Below are positions 1 through 11,092 of a stretch of DNA of 64,000 bases, piece by piece. Under the pieces are notes generated by a model, which had not been told where the DNA came from, ran no database searches, and saw only the letters and a list, made by a program, of their open reading frames with translations. How positions within the stretch are numbered: position 1 is the stretch's first letter; each line of letters starts with the position of its first letter. Origin of the DNA: Globomyces pollinis-pini (taxonomy: Eukaryota > Chytridiomycota > Chytridiomycetes > Rhizophydiales > Globomycetaceae); contig MU621098.1 of NCBI GenBank assembly GCA_025399215.1, positions 62,001 to 126,000 on the forward strand, given 5' to 3'. The translations under genes were made by a program, and so were the position numbers.

Positions 1-1958
1 CGGGTTATTTGTGCATTTCAGGTTATCATTAGGATAAATTCTGATCACTCCATCATTTGTTCCTACCAGCATTTGTGAATGACTAAGTGACAAGTGTGAC
101 ATTTCCCAAATAGAAGTTATCTTTGGTTAGTGAGTTCACTGATTTACTTTGATTGGTTTGCTAAGAGTAACCGATCTTTCAGGTGCGGATAACATTTCTT
201 CAGCTTTATCATCTTCATTTTTATCAGCTGTCTCTTGTAAGATAGGACTCAACTAAACGTGGTCAGTTATAAATGTCTCATACTTCTAGACACCACATTA
301 GTTTACCGGCCAGACTTTGTTTTTCATTAGGATCAATCGGAATTTGATTTGTTCCAGATTCATCTTCTACATCTGCAGCATTGAAAGGTTTTGAATCTCG
401 TTGATAAAAGAACCGTAATAAAACACCTGCCGTTGTGGACAAAATCAAACAAGCATGATCAAAGTCAAATCCATACGATGTTATCAAGTAATCCTCTAAA
501 TGTTAGTTTAGCAAGATTAATACCAGTCACTCTCTGAGTTTCTTTTTTATCATTTTGCATGAGTGATACTCGGTTGACGTATCGTGTACAACGATCACTC
601 ATTGATAATCGAATCATATCACATTTACACACCCACTCGGGTTCCAAATCGAGAGTTAGTCCCGTCATAAGATGTTCTCCGAATTTGGTAACAGTTTCAC
701 ATACGATTATTGGTGTATTATCAGACAGATAATAAAAGTAGGACAGTTTAATTGGTTGGTACGATATTTGTTTCTGAACCCTAACTTGACAAGCAGTTGA
801 CTATATTTTAGTATGCTATGAACCCCAATTTACCAACACATCCTTTCTGGGATCAAATACCCAAACCAATTCTAAAATTCCAGCCTGACCATCTTCGTAA
901 CTGACAAAAAACACTGTTCGATATCTCAATTGAGGGGCATCATTTAACGAATAATTTTTCCAATCAATCTCTGTATCTGGACTAACGTTTAATTTCTCCA
1001 ATATTGTGTGATATAAATTCTCCACCCGAATAACTCTGCGTTTCCTGGACGGAAACCGGCTTTTATTCATTGTGAACGCATTGTTATTACGTTGTCCAAT
1101 AGGTGGACGTTCATTTGATTTAGTTGCTTCTTCTTTTTTAAGTATTGAGGAGAGTCTGGTTAATTTTGGATCTCCTTGCTCTTTGATGCCAAATAAATAA
1201 TTTTGATTATCTGGGATAAGTTTTAGATAGTCAACTTCCTTCTCTGTATCTTGCGTGTACAGAAACAGCGCATTTGAAAAGGGTGCTCCAGGTATTTCAA
1301 AAGCTTCACTCACAATTGTTACACGCTCACCATTAACTATCTGAGTAGCCCAGATTTCTATTGTTATAATCAATGCTATACCTAAAGAGTTTCTATTTGT
1401 AATAACAGCAATAGAATTATCTGTTAATGGATGACACATTAAAATATTTCCAAAGGGTGAATATGCATGAAGTATAAATTGAGGACCAGCTAATCATTAA
1501 TTAAATCACTTTACCACTATTGAGTGATCGTTTCCTTTTGTAAAAGTTCTTTGTCTCCGCTATACGCTTTGCTAACGACTCTGAAATGGTTTGTTCTATT
1601 CTTGTCTAATAATAGATTAATGATGATATATTTGAATTACTTGATCTTCATTTTTAATCTGCTCACGGTTTTTGACCGTATGTAAATCATCTTTTGACAT
1701 ATTAATCAATTCATCCACTGTTGGTGGATCTCGTAATGCCAGTTTTCCTCCATTTATATTTGCTTCCAATTTCTTTCTTATATTCGCATGTTCTTTATAC
1801 TTCTTTTCAGTTATTTCAATAGTTTGTTTAATAATTGCAATTTCAGCTTTCAATTTGTTATAATCATTCAAGATTGTCGCTTTATTCTTTTGATAGTTCT
1901 TTGGTTTTGGTGTATCTGTTACTGGTGTTGTCTTTTGGTGCAAGTAATGTCTTCTCAT
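1..1958 (-). CDS. Coiled-coil N-terminus plus WD/beta-propeller-like protein, 3' end outside window
   Basis: I do not recognise this protein. The first about 120 residues are charged and probably form coiled coil; the rest is rich in short hydrophobic strands, and the last visible stretch (MLVGTNDGVIRIYP) looks like a WD-type propeller blade. The start is the ATG at 1958; reading upstream in frame gives only a TTG. Six introns restore one frame: 1606-1640, 1490-1514, 801-833, 496-523, 253-283 and 121-147, all 25-35 nt with GT..AG ends. The gene runs off the left edge of the window, so its C-terminus is unseen. A scaffold with a WD propeller is an inference from composition only; no catalytic motif is visible. 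Confidence 0.6.
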
Positions 1959-2148
1959 TGGGTTAAAGCGCGTCAAGGTTTTAATGTTGAATTACACCTC
2001 TCACATCAATTAACGTTTCAACTTTTTAATATTGTACTCTGCTTTCCCAAAGAGTTTAGAGATTGTACTTACCAAAAAATTAATATGTTTCAAGTAAATC
2101 TAAAATACGACAATGTAAAAACTAACATTTTATTCTTTAAAACTACAT

Positions 2149-3900
2149 TTAATAAGAACTAAAAGATTCATTATTTGGCAAATATTGGGCAGAGTACTCG
2201 TTTACAAATTGACCTTGATCCACATTGTTTGCAGTACCAGGAACATAGGTGTTGTTACTAATACCCATATCAGTTTGTTTGCTGTAATTAATATTTCCGT
2301 ATAATTGGTATGAATTTTCCTGTGAAGAAAGGTTACCATATTGTTGATCGTTTTGAGATGACATTTCAGTATAACATTGACTATCAGTTTGAGCAGAGAG
2401 TTCATTAGGATACGAATATTGTGTGTCTTGTGCAGGAGTGTAATTTTGATTGTCGTTTACAAATGAGGGATTCAGGTTTGAAATATTTCTTCCATTACCC
2501 CAATTGGAATCGTTGGTATTGTTTTGTTTTAGCTGCTCAATTTCAAACACCGGCATAGAAGTGGTAGGTAATTCATTTCCAGTGCCATATCCAATAGAAA
2601 GTGGATGGGGAGATGAAATTGGACTAGTATTACTATCATTTAGAGTCATATTTTGAACAGAAGAAAGCGGATGTGGTGAGAGTTGGTATCCAGAATAGTT
2701 ATTTACCCCACTATTTGGGAAATATGACGACTCTGGTGGAGGATAATTCGTCGATGGAGATTGAGGTGGCATTCCATTTGAAAAGAAACTTGGTTTGGTA
2801 GACTCTGCAGAGAACATCGAGTTTAACGAAGTGTTGGAATCTTCCCTGTTTCTAATCCAACTATTGGAGTTCATATCGAAATTGTTAAATGGAGATAGTG
2901 CATTAGATGAATCCTGTTGAAAAGAGTAAGGAGAATTTGCAAAAGGAGATGGTAGTCCGCTATACTGACCATCTGCAGCAGAAGTTAATGGCGGATAAGC
3001 TGAAATTGGACTGTCTAATTGCCCATTATCAGCTAACTGACCAGAAATAGCTGCTGGGTTGTCTGTATAATGACCAGGAGACCTACCACGAACAACCAAA
3101 GGTGAAGATTGGATGGTAGCCACTTTAAAATTCTGGCCATCTTCAGTGGTGCAAAACAAATCTACAATAATACAAAAGAATTGCTGAGCTGCCCTTCGTT
3201 TTCCATTATTCGCTGTAGCAGACTTGAACTGAAGTCTTTCAAACGAAATGGTAGAGTCCGTTTGGTTTTCACTATTTAAAGGATACGGTTTTCCTGGGTT
3301 GACTGGTTTAGGTTGAGGAGTCATTTGCGGTCCTTTGTCTCTCTTTGGGGTATGTTGAGTTAACCCAATTTTACGTTCCCCAGAAGCGACTCGAGCATCA
3401 ATGCCAAGCAAGAAGGTTTCAACTTTCAAAGGTACACCATTTACAACAATAAAACATGGCAATCCAGCTTCCATACTATTTCCATCTAAAAGCGCAAAAG
3501 ATGACGATAACTGGAAATAGTTTCTTCTATAACAAGTCCATTCTGGACCAGCAAGGAAAAACCCTCTGTCTAATTTTGGTAATATACTAACAGACACCCT
3601 AACCTATTAGAATCGAAGTGAGCATACTGTTGATTCTGCTTGTTATAGAGTGGAAAGAACTGCATTGTGTTGGAGAAAGGAGGGCCATCCATATTAATTT
3701 GAGAGTTGGCCCATTCATTCTTTCTCTGTACAGCAGTAGCAGACTTTGGTTCTTTATTTGATTTTTTAACTTTGGCAAAAGAAGTATCAATAACCAGCTT
3801 TGGTAAAGTAGCTGATTTAGAATATGAATTCAAATCGGTATCCAAGCTGAAGGGTGAGTGCAAAATAACTATACTTTATAGTGTCCAGTTTGGTAAGCAT
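2149..3900 (-). CDS. Ndt80/PhoG-like (p53-fold) transcription factor, copy 1
   Basis: This is a DNA-binding transcription factor of the Ndt80/PhoG/Vib-1 family, which controls meiosis, nutrient response or development in fungi. The family core is clear: DRGFFLAGPEWTCYRRNYF, GERKIGLTQHTPKRDKGPQ, FERLQFKSATANNGKRRAAQ and LVVRGRSPGHYTD. The remaining C-terminal third is Asn/Ser/Gln/Pro-rich and probably disordered, with one island (WIRNREDS) shared with the second copy. Two introns (3847-3874, 28 nt; 3599-3627, 29 nt) join a short first exon starting at ATG 3900 to the main exon. It is a paralog of the gene at 6973-8551, on the same strand. The target genes cannot be told from sequence. Confidence 0.88.
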
Positions 3901-5337
3901 GAATTGTGACGAAAGTAGGAATTTGTTTTATAAAGGATTCTTGAAGAAATGGTGAAACAGTCGGATTGGAGGAGGGGTTGTGTGTGAGGTCCCTAGGATT
4001 TGTGTAACAAGACATGTGGCCCAACCGCCCATTCCTTCTTAACTTCAACTTCAATTGGTTGGTCTATTATTGGATTTGATATTTTAAAGCATTTGAATGG
4101 ATAATGTCAATCCTGGTTCAGTTTACTAAATTTGATGGTAATTTAATATTTTGTTTCGTTGGGTGGTGGTGTAACGCTAGGGATCCACACCCCCAACTGT
4201 CAAAACATTAGTTGATTCAGATTCACGGATCTAGCCTCAATGCCTCACTAGCTATGTTTCAATTCCAACCAAGAGTTTATTTATGTGTAGCTATGTTCAT
4301 TCTTTGGTATAAAAGCACACGTTGCAACTCTCCATTTTCCCTCCAAACGCTAAAAGGGAACCCATTTATTTCAATGCTAAAAAAAACATCCATACTTGAA
4401 CATCACAGCAGCATATCTAATTAGCTACTTGAATGAACTAACACCACCTATTAAGAATATTAATATTTGTTTCAAACTCTATTGGTATATGAAACGTCAA
4501 ACTTGATAAGCTGTAAATTTGGTCAATCGACTAAACCATCATGTGTTGAGTTCATTGGTTGTCGTTTCAAGAACTTGTAATTGTCCAATAATTATGTCAA
4601 TTCTATGTATAATCATGTAATCATGATCTGTATTTTGGGTATACCGTATCTGTATCACATTATGCAAGCTAGGTAGTTCCAAGGCATAATTCACACCAAC
4701 GTTTTATGGTCGTACATTCATGGCTATGGTTGTGTACGGACTAATTGAATTGTACTTTGCTAATTTAAATACAAGAGTCTGTGTGGTTTGTGATCCTTTG
4801 CATTCTGTGATTCTACAGCGCTTTGAGTTTGGTTTAGCCGATATCGGTTGAACTTGAAGTTTTTAAAGTTGTCTAAAGTTGTGTTTACTCAGCAGTAAAC
4901 ACAATTTACTCAGTAAACACAATTTACTTCGTAAACACACAATTTACTTAGTAAACACACAATTTACTCAGTAAACACAACTTTTACTGGCAATGTGCGA
5001 ACTCAGTTTAATATAGGTGAACTTACGCAATAAGCTAACTTCTTATTGGATTACAACAAATCCAGTATAAATTATTCTATTACTGCAAAATAGGTTATTG
5101 TTGAGGAAAATTGAACACGTAAAATGACGATAAAACAATCTTAAAAGCTCACTTGCATTAGAAACTGTAAGAGGGTGAAAGAATTAGATTCCATTTTCGA
5201 TATCTATTCAAAGTAACTTTCAAAATTGATCGAACAATTAAAGTTACCGCCACTACCAGATGATGTCTTTGTATGTCGGAGTTCAAACCTTTGATCTATA
5301 AATTCAAAAAAAATCTTTTAATTAACTTAATTACCAA
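3901..5337. other. Long intergenic region between an Ndt80-like gene and a superoxide dismutase
   Basis: About 1.4 kb lies between two divergent genes and holds no convincing gene; the short open frames start at non-ATG codons and look like nothing known. Its one clear structure is the GTAAACA repeat array at 4882-4985. Such a long spacer is unusual in this compact sequence and suggests regulation in one or both directions. Confidence 0.6.
4882..4985. repeat. Short tandem array carrying GTAAACA (forkhead-consensus) motifs
   Basis: Five GTAAACA words on the plus strand begin at 4895, 4913, 4931, 4951 and 4971, spaced 18, 18, 20 and 20 bp, with one inverted TGTTTAC at 4882-4888. Each unit also contains an AATTTACT half, so units are partly palindromic (AGTAAA..TTTACT). 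GTAAACA matches the known core recognised by forkhead transcription factors. The array lies about 350 bp upstream of the superoxide dismutase start and about 1 kb upstream of the Ndt80-like gene on the other strand. Whether it is a regulatory cluster or just a minisatellite is unresolved. Confidence 0.6.
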
Positions 5338-6009
5338 ATGAACTTACTTAGTTGGATAGTATTGCCAATGATGATCCAAACTGCCTCTATTGGTTCCAAT
5401 TCCGAACTCTATGGCATCATCCGTGTCACCAAACAATTTGTAGGTAACTCCAGTATTGGACCAGATCCTACGTTTGGAGTTGCAAGACCAATTACAGGCT
5501 ACGTTGCATTCCATCAGGAAACATCAACTTCACAAACCCTTCTTGAGATCAATCTCCAAGGGTTTTTACCAAACAAAGTCCATGGAATTCATATTCATCA
5601 AAAACGAATTGAAAATAATAATTGCTCAGGGACAGAAGGTCATTATAACCCATTACGAACCAATCATGGTACAGAGTGAATGTAACTGATTGTAGGTGGC
5701 CCAAACGACGTGATCCGACATCATGGTGATTTAGGTAACATAACTTCTGATGCTACTGGATCCGTTCTTGTCAACATCACTGATCGTTTAATTACAATGA
5801 CGGATAAAAACAGTAAATTATTTGTGATTTTAATGATAGCGATCATTGGCAAATCATTTGTGATTCATGCAAAAGGCGATGTACCAACATCTTATGATGG
5901 TAATGCAGGTGATTCTATTGCTTGTGGTAATATTGTTCAAGTATCTGGATCTTGGGGTTCTAATGCCAATTTACTGCTGGCATTCTGGATCTTTCTCATC
6001 CATATCTAA
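5338..6009 (+). CDS. Secreted, probably GPI-anchored Cu/Zn superoxide dismutase
   Basis: It should convert superoxide to peroxide and oxygen at the cell surface or wall. A signal peptide (about residues 1-17) and a hydrophobic C-terminal tail (LLLAFWIFLIHI) frame a Cu/Zn SOD domain. The metal ligands are all visible: HIH, the His of GHYNP, the His of NHGGP, HHGDLGN (His and Asp) and the His of FVIHAKGD; the disulfide cysteines lie in NNCSG and IACG. Two 27-nt introns (5669-5695 and 5813-5839) must be removed; the second keeps the frame open if retained but then inserts hydrophobic residues into a conserved strand. The usual active-site Arg near the C-terminus (GNAG-x-R) is Ser here (GNAGDS). 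Confidence 0.88.
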
Positions 6010-6147
6010 CTGTCTATTTTAAATTTAGTTTCCTTTATATAATTTGAATAAAAAATTGAATTCAATTCATTCGATGCTTTTTTTTAAAGATTCAATTGGC
6101 CTTCAATACAAATCGAAAAACCCCAATAATTTTTTAACAATTTCACC

Positions 6148-6829
6148 ATGAGTGCAACAGAAACTACTAATGAAAACACAGTCCTAGGAAAGGTAAATTC
6201 AACTACTAATTCCAGATCGAAACCGGTACTCGATACAAAGATGATGGTAATTCATCCTTTTATTGATATACAGGAAATCAATTTGTAAAAAGTGGAGAAT
6301 ATAAACAAGCTTTGGGTTGTTATCATCGAGCATTACTTTATATTACTGGATTGGATAATAGTAAATTAAGTATGGGATTGGGATTAAGTGATACTGAAAA
6401 TACAAATCAACAATCTCCTTTGGAACAAGCTACTAGAGAAAAAATTAAACTTGTATATTTCTTGGAATTTAATTTGATTCATAGTTGTTGATTGCTACTC
6501 ATTCAAATATGGCAATGTGTTATTTGAAATTGTCTCAATTCGATAAAGCAATCAAGAGTTGTGAAAAGGTTTTGAGTCAAGATCCTAATAATGCCAAAGT
6601 ATTTTTATTCTATCGTTAATACTAGGCAATGTTTAGAAAGGGGGAAGCTTTTGTGGGGTTGAATGATTTACAACATGCTTTTGTGATTTTTAGATCAGCT
6701 GTGAAAATTGCTCCTCAAGATGTAGGCATTAGGAAATCTTTAAAGGAAGTGGAGGATAGATTGAAAGAATTGGAAAAGAAATCCAACGATGAATTGAGGA
6801 AGAATATGGCTAAAATGGCTGGTATTTAA
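6148..6829 (+). CDS. Small tetratricopeptide-repeat protein, TTC9/FKBP-TPR-like
   Basis: Five exons encode about 180 residues of TPR helices. The first repeat reads GNQFVKSGEYKQALGCYHRA and later ones read HSNMAMCYLKLSQFDKAIKS and AKAMFRKGEAFVGLNDLQHA, ending in a charged helix. This order resembles the TPR module of TTC9 and FKBP-type co-chaperones, without a PPIase domain. TPRs usually bind partners such as Hsp90 tails; the partner here is unknown. Introns are 6193-6215 (only 23 nt), 6247-6273, 6453-6484 and 6599-6625, each needed for the repeat register. The start is the first ATG, shortly downstream of an AT-rich leader. Confidence 0.8.
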
Positions 6830-6972
6830 TTCCAATAAATCATGTCAATAATTTGATACTTCAATTTCAAAAATGGAAACGTTTAAATCATGACAAAGAA
6901 AGGTTACATGGTTTTATTATTCAAGAAAATTTTTTAAGAATGCTAATTCACAAACAATGCAATTCGCAAAAA

Positions 6973-8551
6973 TTATTGAGAGTAATGGTTGGTATAGTTC
7001 TGGTCTGGAGATGGCTCTTCGTGATTTCTGAATCCATTTAATTGTTCGTGGGCCAAATTTTGATTACTATAATCCAAATGAGGTGGATTAGCATTACTAG
7101 AGTTTAAAACTCCTTCCTGATTATATGAGGATGGCATGTAACCATGCGGTTCATAAGAAGCTTGATGTTGATTATAAGTGTGTTGCTCGTACTGAGTGTC
7201 TCTATTATCGTACGTATTGTCATATTGTGTTTGGTTAACAGTTTCATAATATTGCCCATTATTGGCGTGATCAAAATGTTGAGGATGTGACGGTTCATGG
7301 TTTTGTAATTGTACTAATTGCCTAGCAGGGGACATCGGATGTTGAGGGGTCAAGAGTGAAGCAGATTCAGGTTGATGGCCTGGGAAGTACCTTGGAGAGT
7401 CAAGTTCAAGCTGGGAGATGGAATGCTGAGATTGATATTTTGGTTGTGGGTACCCACCGTTTGGAGAATTGAATTGAGAAGAAAGGGGAGTTTGTTGAGG
7501 GGTGAAAGGCATGTGGCCATTGGCAGATAATGGTCTTTCATAACGTTTGTCGTCAAAATTAGACATGTAAGAATCATTAGTCATGTATGTTCCAATCGAA
7601 CCAGCACTATCATCACGAGCCCTTATCCAGTTCTGGGCCTGGATCTGATTTGGGTAAGGACTGCTATATTGATTATCAAATCGTTGATAAGAAGGAGAGA
7701 TCAAGCCATTAGCAGATGAAGGAGGGAAAGTAGCAGAGTCAGACACATGCAACTCGGCTGACTTGGCCGAGTTAGTGTTTGGAGCATCATTCATGTCAGT
7801 ATAATGTCCAGGAGAGCGACCTCTGACAACCAAGGGAGCGGATTCAGTAAAGGCAATCTTATAAGTTCGACCATCCTCAGTCATTCCGTACAAACTGATC
7901 AAAATACAAAAGAATTGTTGGGCGGCACGTCTTTTGCCATTGTTTGCAGTAGCAGACTTGAACTGTAATCTTTCAAAGGTAGCAATGAATTGATTAGCAC
8001 TGAGGCCATTGTATTGATGCGGATTACCTCCAGCCAACAATTCTTTTGGTTGAGGTACCATTTGAGGGCCCTTGTCACGTTTAGGAGTATGTTGAACAAG
8101 ACCAATTTTACGATCCCCAGCTGACACTCTAGCATCAATGCCCAGCTTGAATTTGACGAGGTTGACGTTTATACCATCAGTATGTAAAACACAGGTCTGA
8201 TTGAGTACGTCCTGACCGTCCGAGTCTTGAATTGAGAAAGCACTTGAAATTTGAAAGTAATTTCTTCGATAGCAAGTCCAGTCCCCACTAGCTAGGAAAA
8301 ACCCACGGTCCATTTTAGGGGTGATAGTGAAATGCACACTAAGAGTTAGGGGAAGAGAAGCAGTACGGTTTTGATTGATCATTATTGTAGCAGTTAGCCA
8401 AGTTTGTAGTTGGTCTAAAGAAGGGACCGTCATTACCAATAGGGTGCCAAACTTCTGAATCTCTCTCATTATTGTGTGGGTTAGTGTCGATATACAAATC
8501 GGGTTTAGAAGGAGAACTGGGAGAGTTAGAGCAAGTAAGTTACGATTTCAT
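6973..8551 (-). CDS. Ndt80/PhoG-like transcription factor, copy 2
   Basis: This is the second Ndt80/PhoG family factor, and its N-terminal part is better conserved than that of copy 1: EVWHPIGNDGPFFRP and NLANCYNNDQSKP precede DRGFFLASGDWTCYRRNYF, GDRKIGLVQHTPKRDKGPQ and FERLQFKSATANNGKRRAAQ. The C-terminal half is Gln/Asn/His/Tyr-rich and ends near LDYSNQNLAHEQLNG. Introns are 8518-8544 (27 nt, directly after the first three codons) and 8339-8366 (28 nt); the start is ATG 8551. It shares the WIRARDDS island with copy 1. Its stop is 143 bp from the stop of the convergent TPR gene. Confidence 0.9.
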
Positions 8552-9757
8552 TTCTATGTTTTTTGAATTGGGCTTTTTCAGAAGAATGTGCAACTTCTTC
8601 TTTTGCATGTTTCTTGTGTGACAACTAATGTGGCGGGATCTGTCCCACGAGGTTGATGAAAGCACAGAAGAGTCAATGTTGGTTCATTGAATTCGAATCA
8701 ATGGTTGGATGGTAGGTATTGATAGTTGTTTGTTGGTTGTGGGTTTCTTGGAGCTTCTTGGCTGGTGGTTGAATGTTGGTTTTTGTGTTAAATGATCATT
8801 CTTGTGTTACGAGTGATGACACACAAAACACCATTCTAAAACACCATTCACTCTCCCTTTGCCCATTTACTACTCGCTTATGGCCAACCACTATAGATCT
8901 ATTCTTTAATGCGATCCTGTTTTTACGGGCTGTCTTGCTCTGCTTTCTTTTCCATTGTTTGGCTCCTTGTTGGCTCTTGAAGCTCATTTTGTTTGCATAT
9001 TTGTCCGTTAAGAGGGGTTCTGCCACACTTCTGTGCTCTGGTCACTCAAACTACTCTTCCATTCACTTTCATCTATGATATTTGGATACTCCTATCCTCC
9101 CTTTGGAACCTCCTCACTCATTACAAAGGCCTTTTCATTGTTGTACTTTTTTATCGTCGTCTGATTAAGTCCCTAACAATATCACCTACTACTTATGGGA
9201 GGTCTATGATCCTAAATTTTTGATTCAGTTGAAACTTTTTATTTTGAGGCTTCGTTTTTACAACGACACTCAGATTCATTATAATGATGAATGTACTTTG
9301 CAGCTTAGTGTGTAAAGAGAATGTTATTGTATAACTTGACAAAATGACTAATGCAACAAACACCAGCACAAGAACAATCAGAGGTCACAATCACCCAGTC
9401 AATTTGTAACCAGTTCTCAGTTAAACCTGTTTCAAAGATGAAACTATTATCGCAACAATTAACCAACGTCTCTTTAAATTCATGTACCATGGTGTTGTAT
9501 CGCTTGTATTTGATGGTTTTTGGCAAGATGCAACGTGAGAACCATTTAAAGCTGAGATACGAATAAACCCTCTTACACCAAAATATTAGGAAAGAACCAC
9601 AGTTCTTTCAGCATCAACCACAATCAACTATTCAATCATCAATTCACATCATGTAATTGGCACTTCTCGAATATTTCCTTTCATTTCACAAAGCCACTCG
9701 TGATCTGTTCAACCTTGAATTTTTTTCAATTTTTCATCCGAAAAACAACTGTTTATC
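8552..9757. other. Intergenic region upstream of Ndt80-like copy 2 and the SR-type gene
   Basis: This 1.2-kb spacer between divergent genes has no gene I can support. Open frames of 60-100 codons exist but have non-ATG starts, no splice context and no recognisable sequence. Like the spacer upstream of Ndt80-like copy 1 it is long for this genome, so both Ndt80 paralogs have extended upstream regions. Confidence 0.5.
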
Positions 9758-11092
9758 ATGTTGGTAGAATCAGGCATGTGTCAGGATGTCAACTTCAGCT
9801 ACTCAAAGAAAAGGAAAGATTCTGATGAGGAGTCGCCAAACGACTCTCAGAAATTATGTGATAAAATGGAAAAGCTGTATGTGGGTCATTTACCATTCAA
9901 TGTATCAAAGAGAGAGTTGGATGACTTGTTTGGTCATTATGGGCCCTTAGAAGCTATAGAAATTAAACATGGAGGGTATGCCTTCATCCAGTTTCGTAAT
10001 TGATTGTTTATTAACCTCTAGGTTATTTAAAGGATGCTGAAAATGCTGTAAAGGGATTGCATGGATATGGATTTCATGGAAAACGAATCAATGTGGAGTT
10101 TTCCAATAAAGTTCAGACTCAAAGTAACTCTTGTTTGATTTGTGGAAAGGTTGGGCATTGGGCAAAGTAACCTTCCTTGTTGTACTAACCGTATTTAGAG
10201 AGTGCCCAGATAGCAAAACCAAAGGGATGGATGTGAAATCCGGTAAATGCTTCAAGTGCGGATTTTTTGGTCACTTGGCACGATTTTGCAAGTAAGCTTA
10301 TCTGTGTAGTTAATTTGAAATAGGGATCAGAAAACAGATGATGTTGTTTCAAATGGACCACCAGTGAACCATGCTCCAGCCTATAGACATTATGAGCCTC
10401 CTCGGTATCGATCAAGATCTCCTTCCTATCGAGCACGATCTCCCGATTACCCACCGTCCTATTACCGTCGTGGTAGGTCACCATCACCGGGTCCGTATGA
10501 TTATTATCCGCCCTACTCTCCACCTGTAGACCGGTATGGTGGCCGATACCGTGATTACCCACCAGAACGAGACTATTATCGGGGGCGATATGATGATGAC
10601 TTTAGACCAAGAGACCGTGATCGGTATTATGATTCCAGGGATATGATTGATGGATATCGGGGTGATGTTCGGGATTCACATCGGGATGTTTATGGAGACG
10701 ACTATAGAAATGACCCTAGGGATATGTCAAGGAGCGACCCACGGGATTTGTCGAGGAGTGACCTACGGGATATGCCAAGGAGTGACCTACGGGATTTGCC
10801 AAGGAGCGACCCACGGGATATGCCAAGGAGCGACCCACGGGATATGCCAAGGAGCGACCCACGGGAAATGCCAAGGAGCGACCCACGGTATTTGGATGAC
10901 TATCGAAATGATCCACGGGATGTACGAGATGTGCCAATAAACGATCCAAGACTAGAAGCAGCTCGAAATGAAACCAGGGAATCTACACTCAGGAATGAAA
11001 CCAGGGACCCACGGGATGGACCAGGGCAATATGAACGACATCTGGATCCTGCATCCCGCACTATGTCTAGGGAAGTGTATTCCAAACGATAA
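9758..11092 (+). CDS. SR-type RNA-binding protein: RRM, two CCHC zinc knuckles, Arg/Asp-rich tail
   Basis: This nuclear RNA-binding protein resembles SRSF7/RSZ-type splicing factors. It has one RRM (RNP2 KLYVGHLPF, RNP1-like GGYAFIQFR) at about residues 37-110, then two CCHC knuckles (CLICGKVGHWAKEC and CFKCGFFGHLARFC), then an RS-like region (RYRSRSPSYRARSPDYP). The tail holds seven copies of an eight-residue repeat of the form RSDPRDMP. Introns 9996-10021, 10167-10198 and 10292-10323 (26, 32, 32 nt) are needed to restore the RRM and both knuckles. A second in-frame ATG just before the RRM (MEKLYVG) could also be used. Two knuckles rather than one is unusual for SRSF7-like proteins. Confidence 0.85.
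10730..10888 (+). repeat. Coding minisatellite, seven 24-bp units in the SR-type gene
   Basis: The word aggagcgacccacgggatat and close variants recur every 24 bp from 10730 to 10874, encoding RSDPRDMP/RSDLRDLP octads. The length keeps the frame, so copy-number change would lengthen or shorten the charged tail without disrupting the protein. The last three complete units are nearly identical, which suggests recent expansion. Confidence 0.9.

Noticed and set aside
1788..2162. Plus-strand open frame of 124 codons
   Set aside because: It overlaps the spliced minus-strand coiled-coil gene, is Phe/Cys-rich as expected from antisense AT-rich coding DNA, and reads into the end of the Ndt80-like gene.
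4882..4985. CRISPR-like array
   Set aside because: Units are adjacent with no unique spacers, and the sequence is eukaryotic.
5275..5300. tRNA-like B-box word GTTCAAACC
   Set aside because: No T-stem pairing, A-box or cloverleaf can be formed around it. I found no tRNA or rRNA gene elsewhere in the window.
8773..9078. 101-codon plus-strand frame in the spacer upstream of the SR-type gene
   Set aside because: It starts at a non-ATG codon, has no splice or domain evidence, and its composition looks random.
10647..10940. Open frames on both strands through the RSDPRDMP repeat
   Set aside because: A 24-bp repeat without stops is open in several frames; only the frame joined to the RRM and zinc knuckles is supported.
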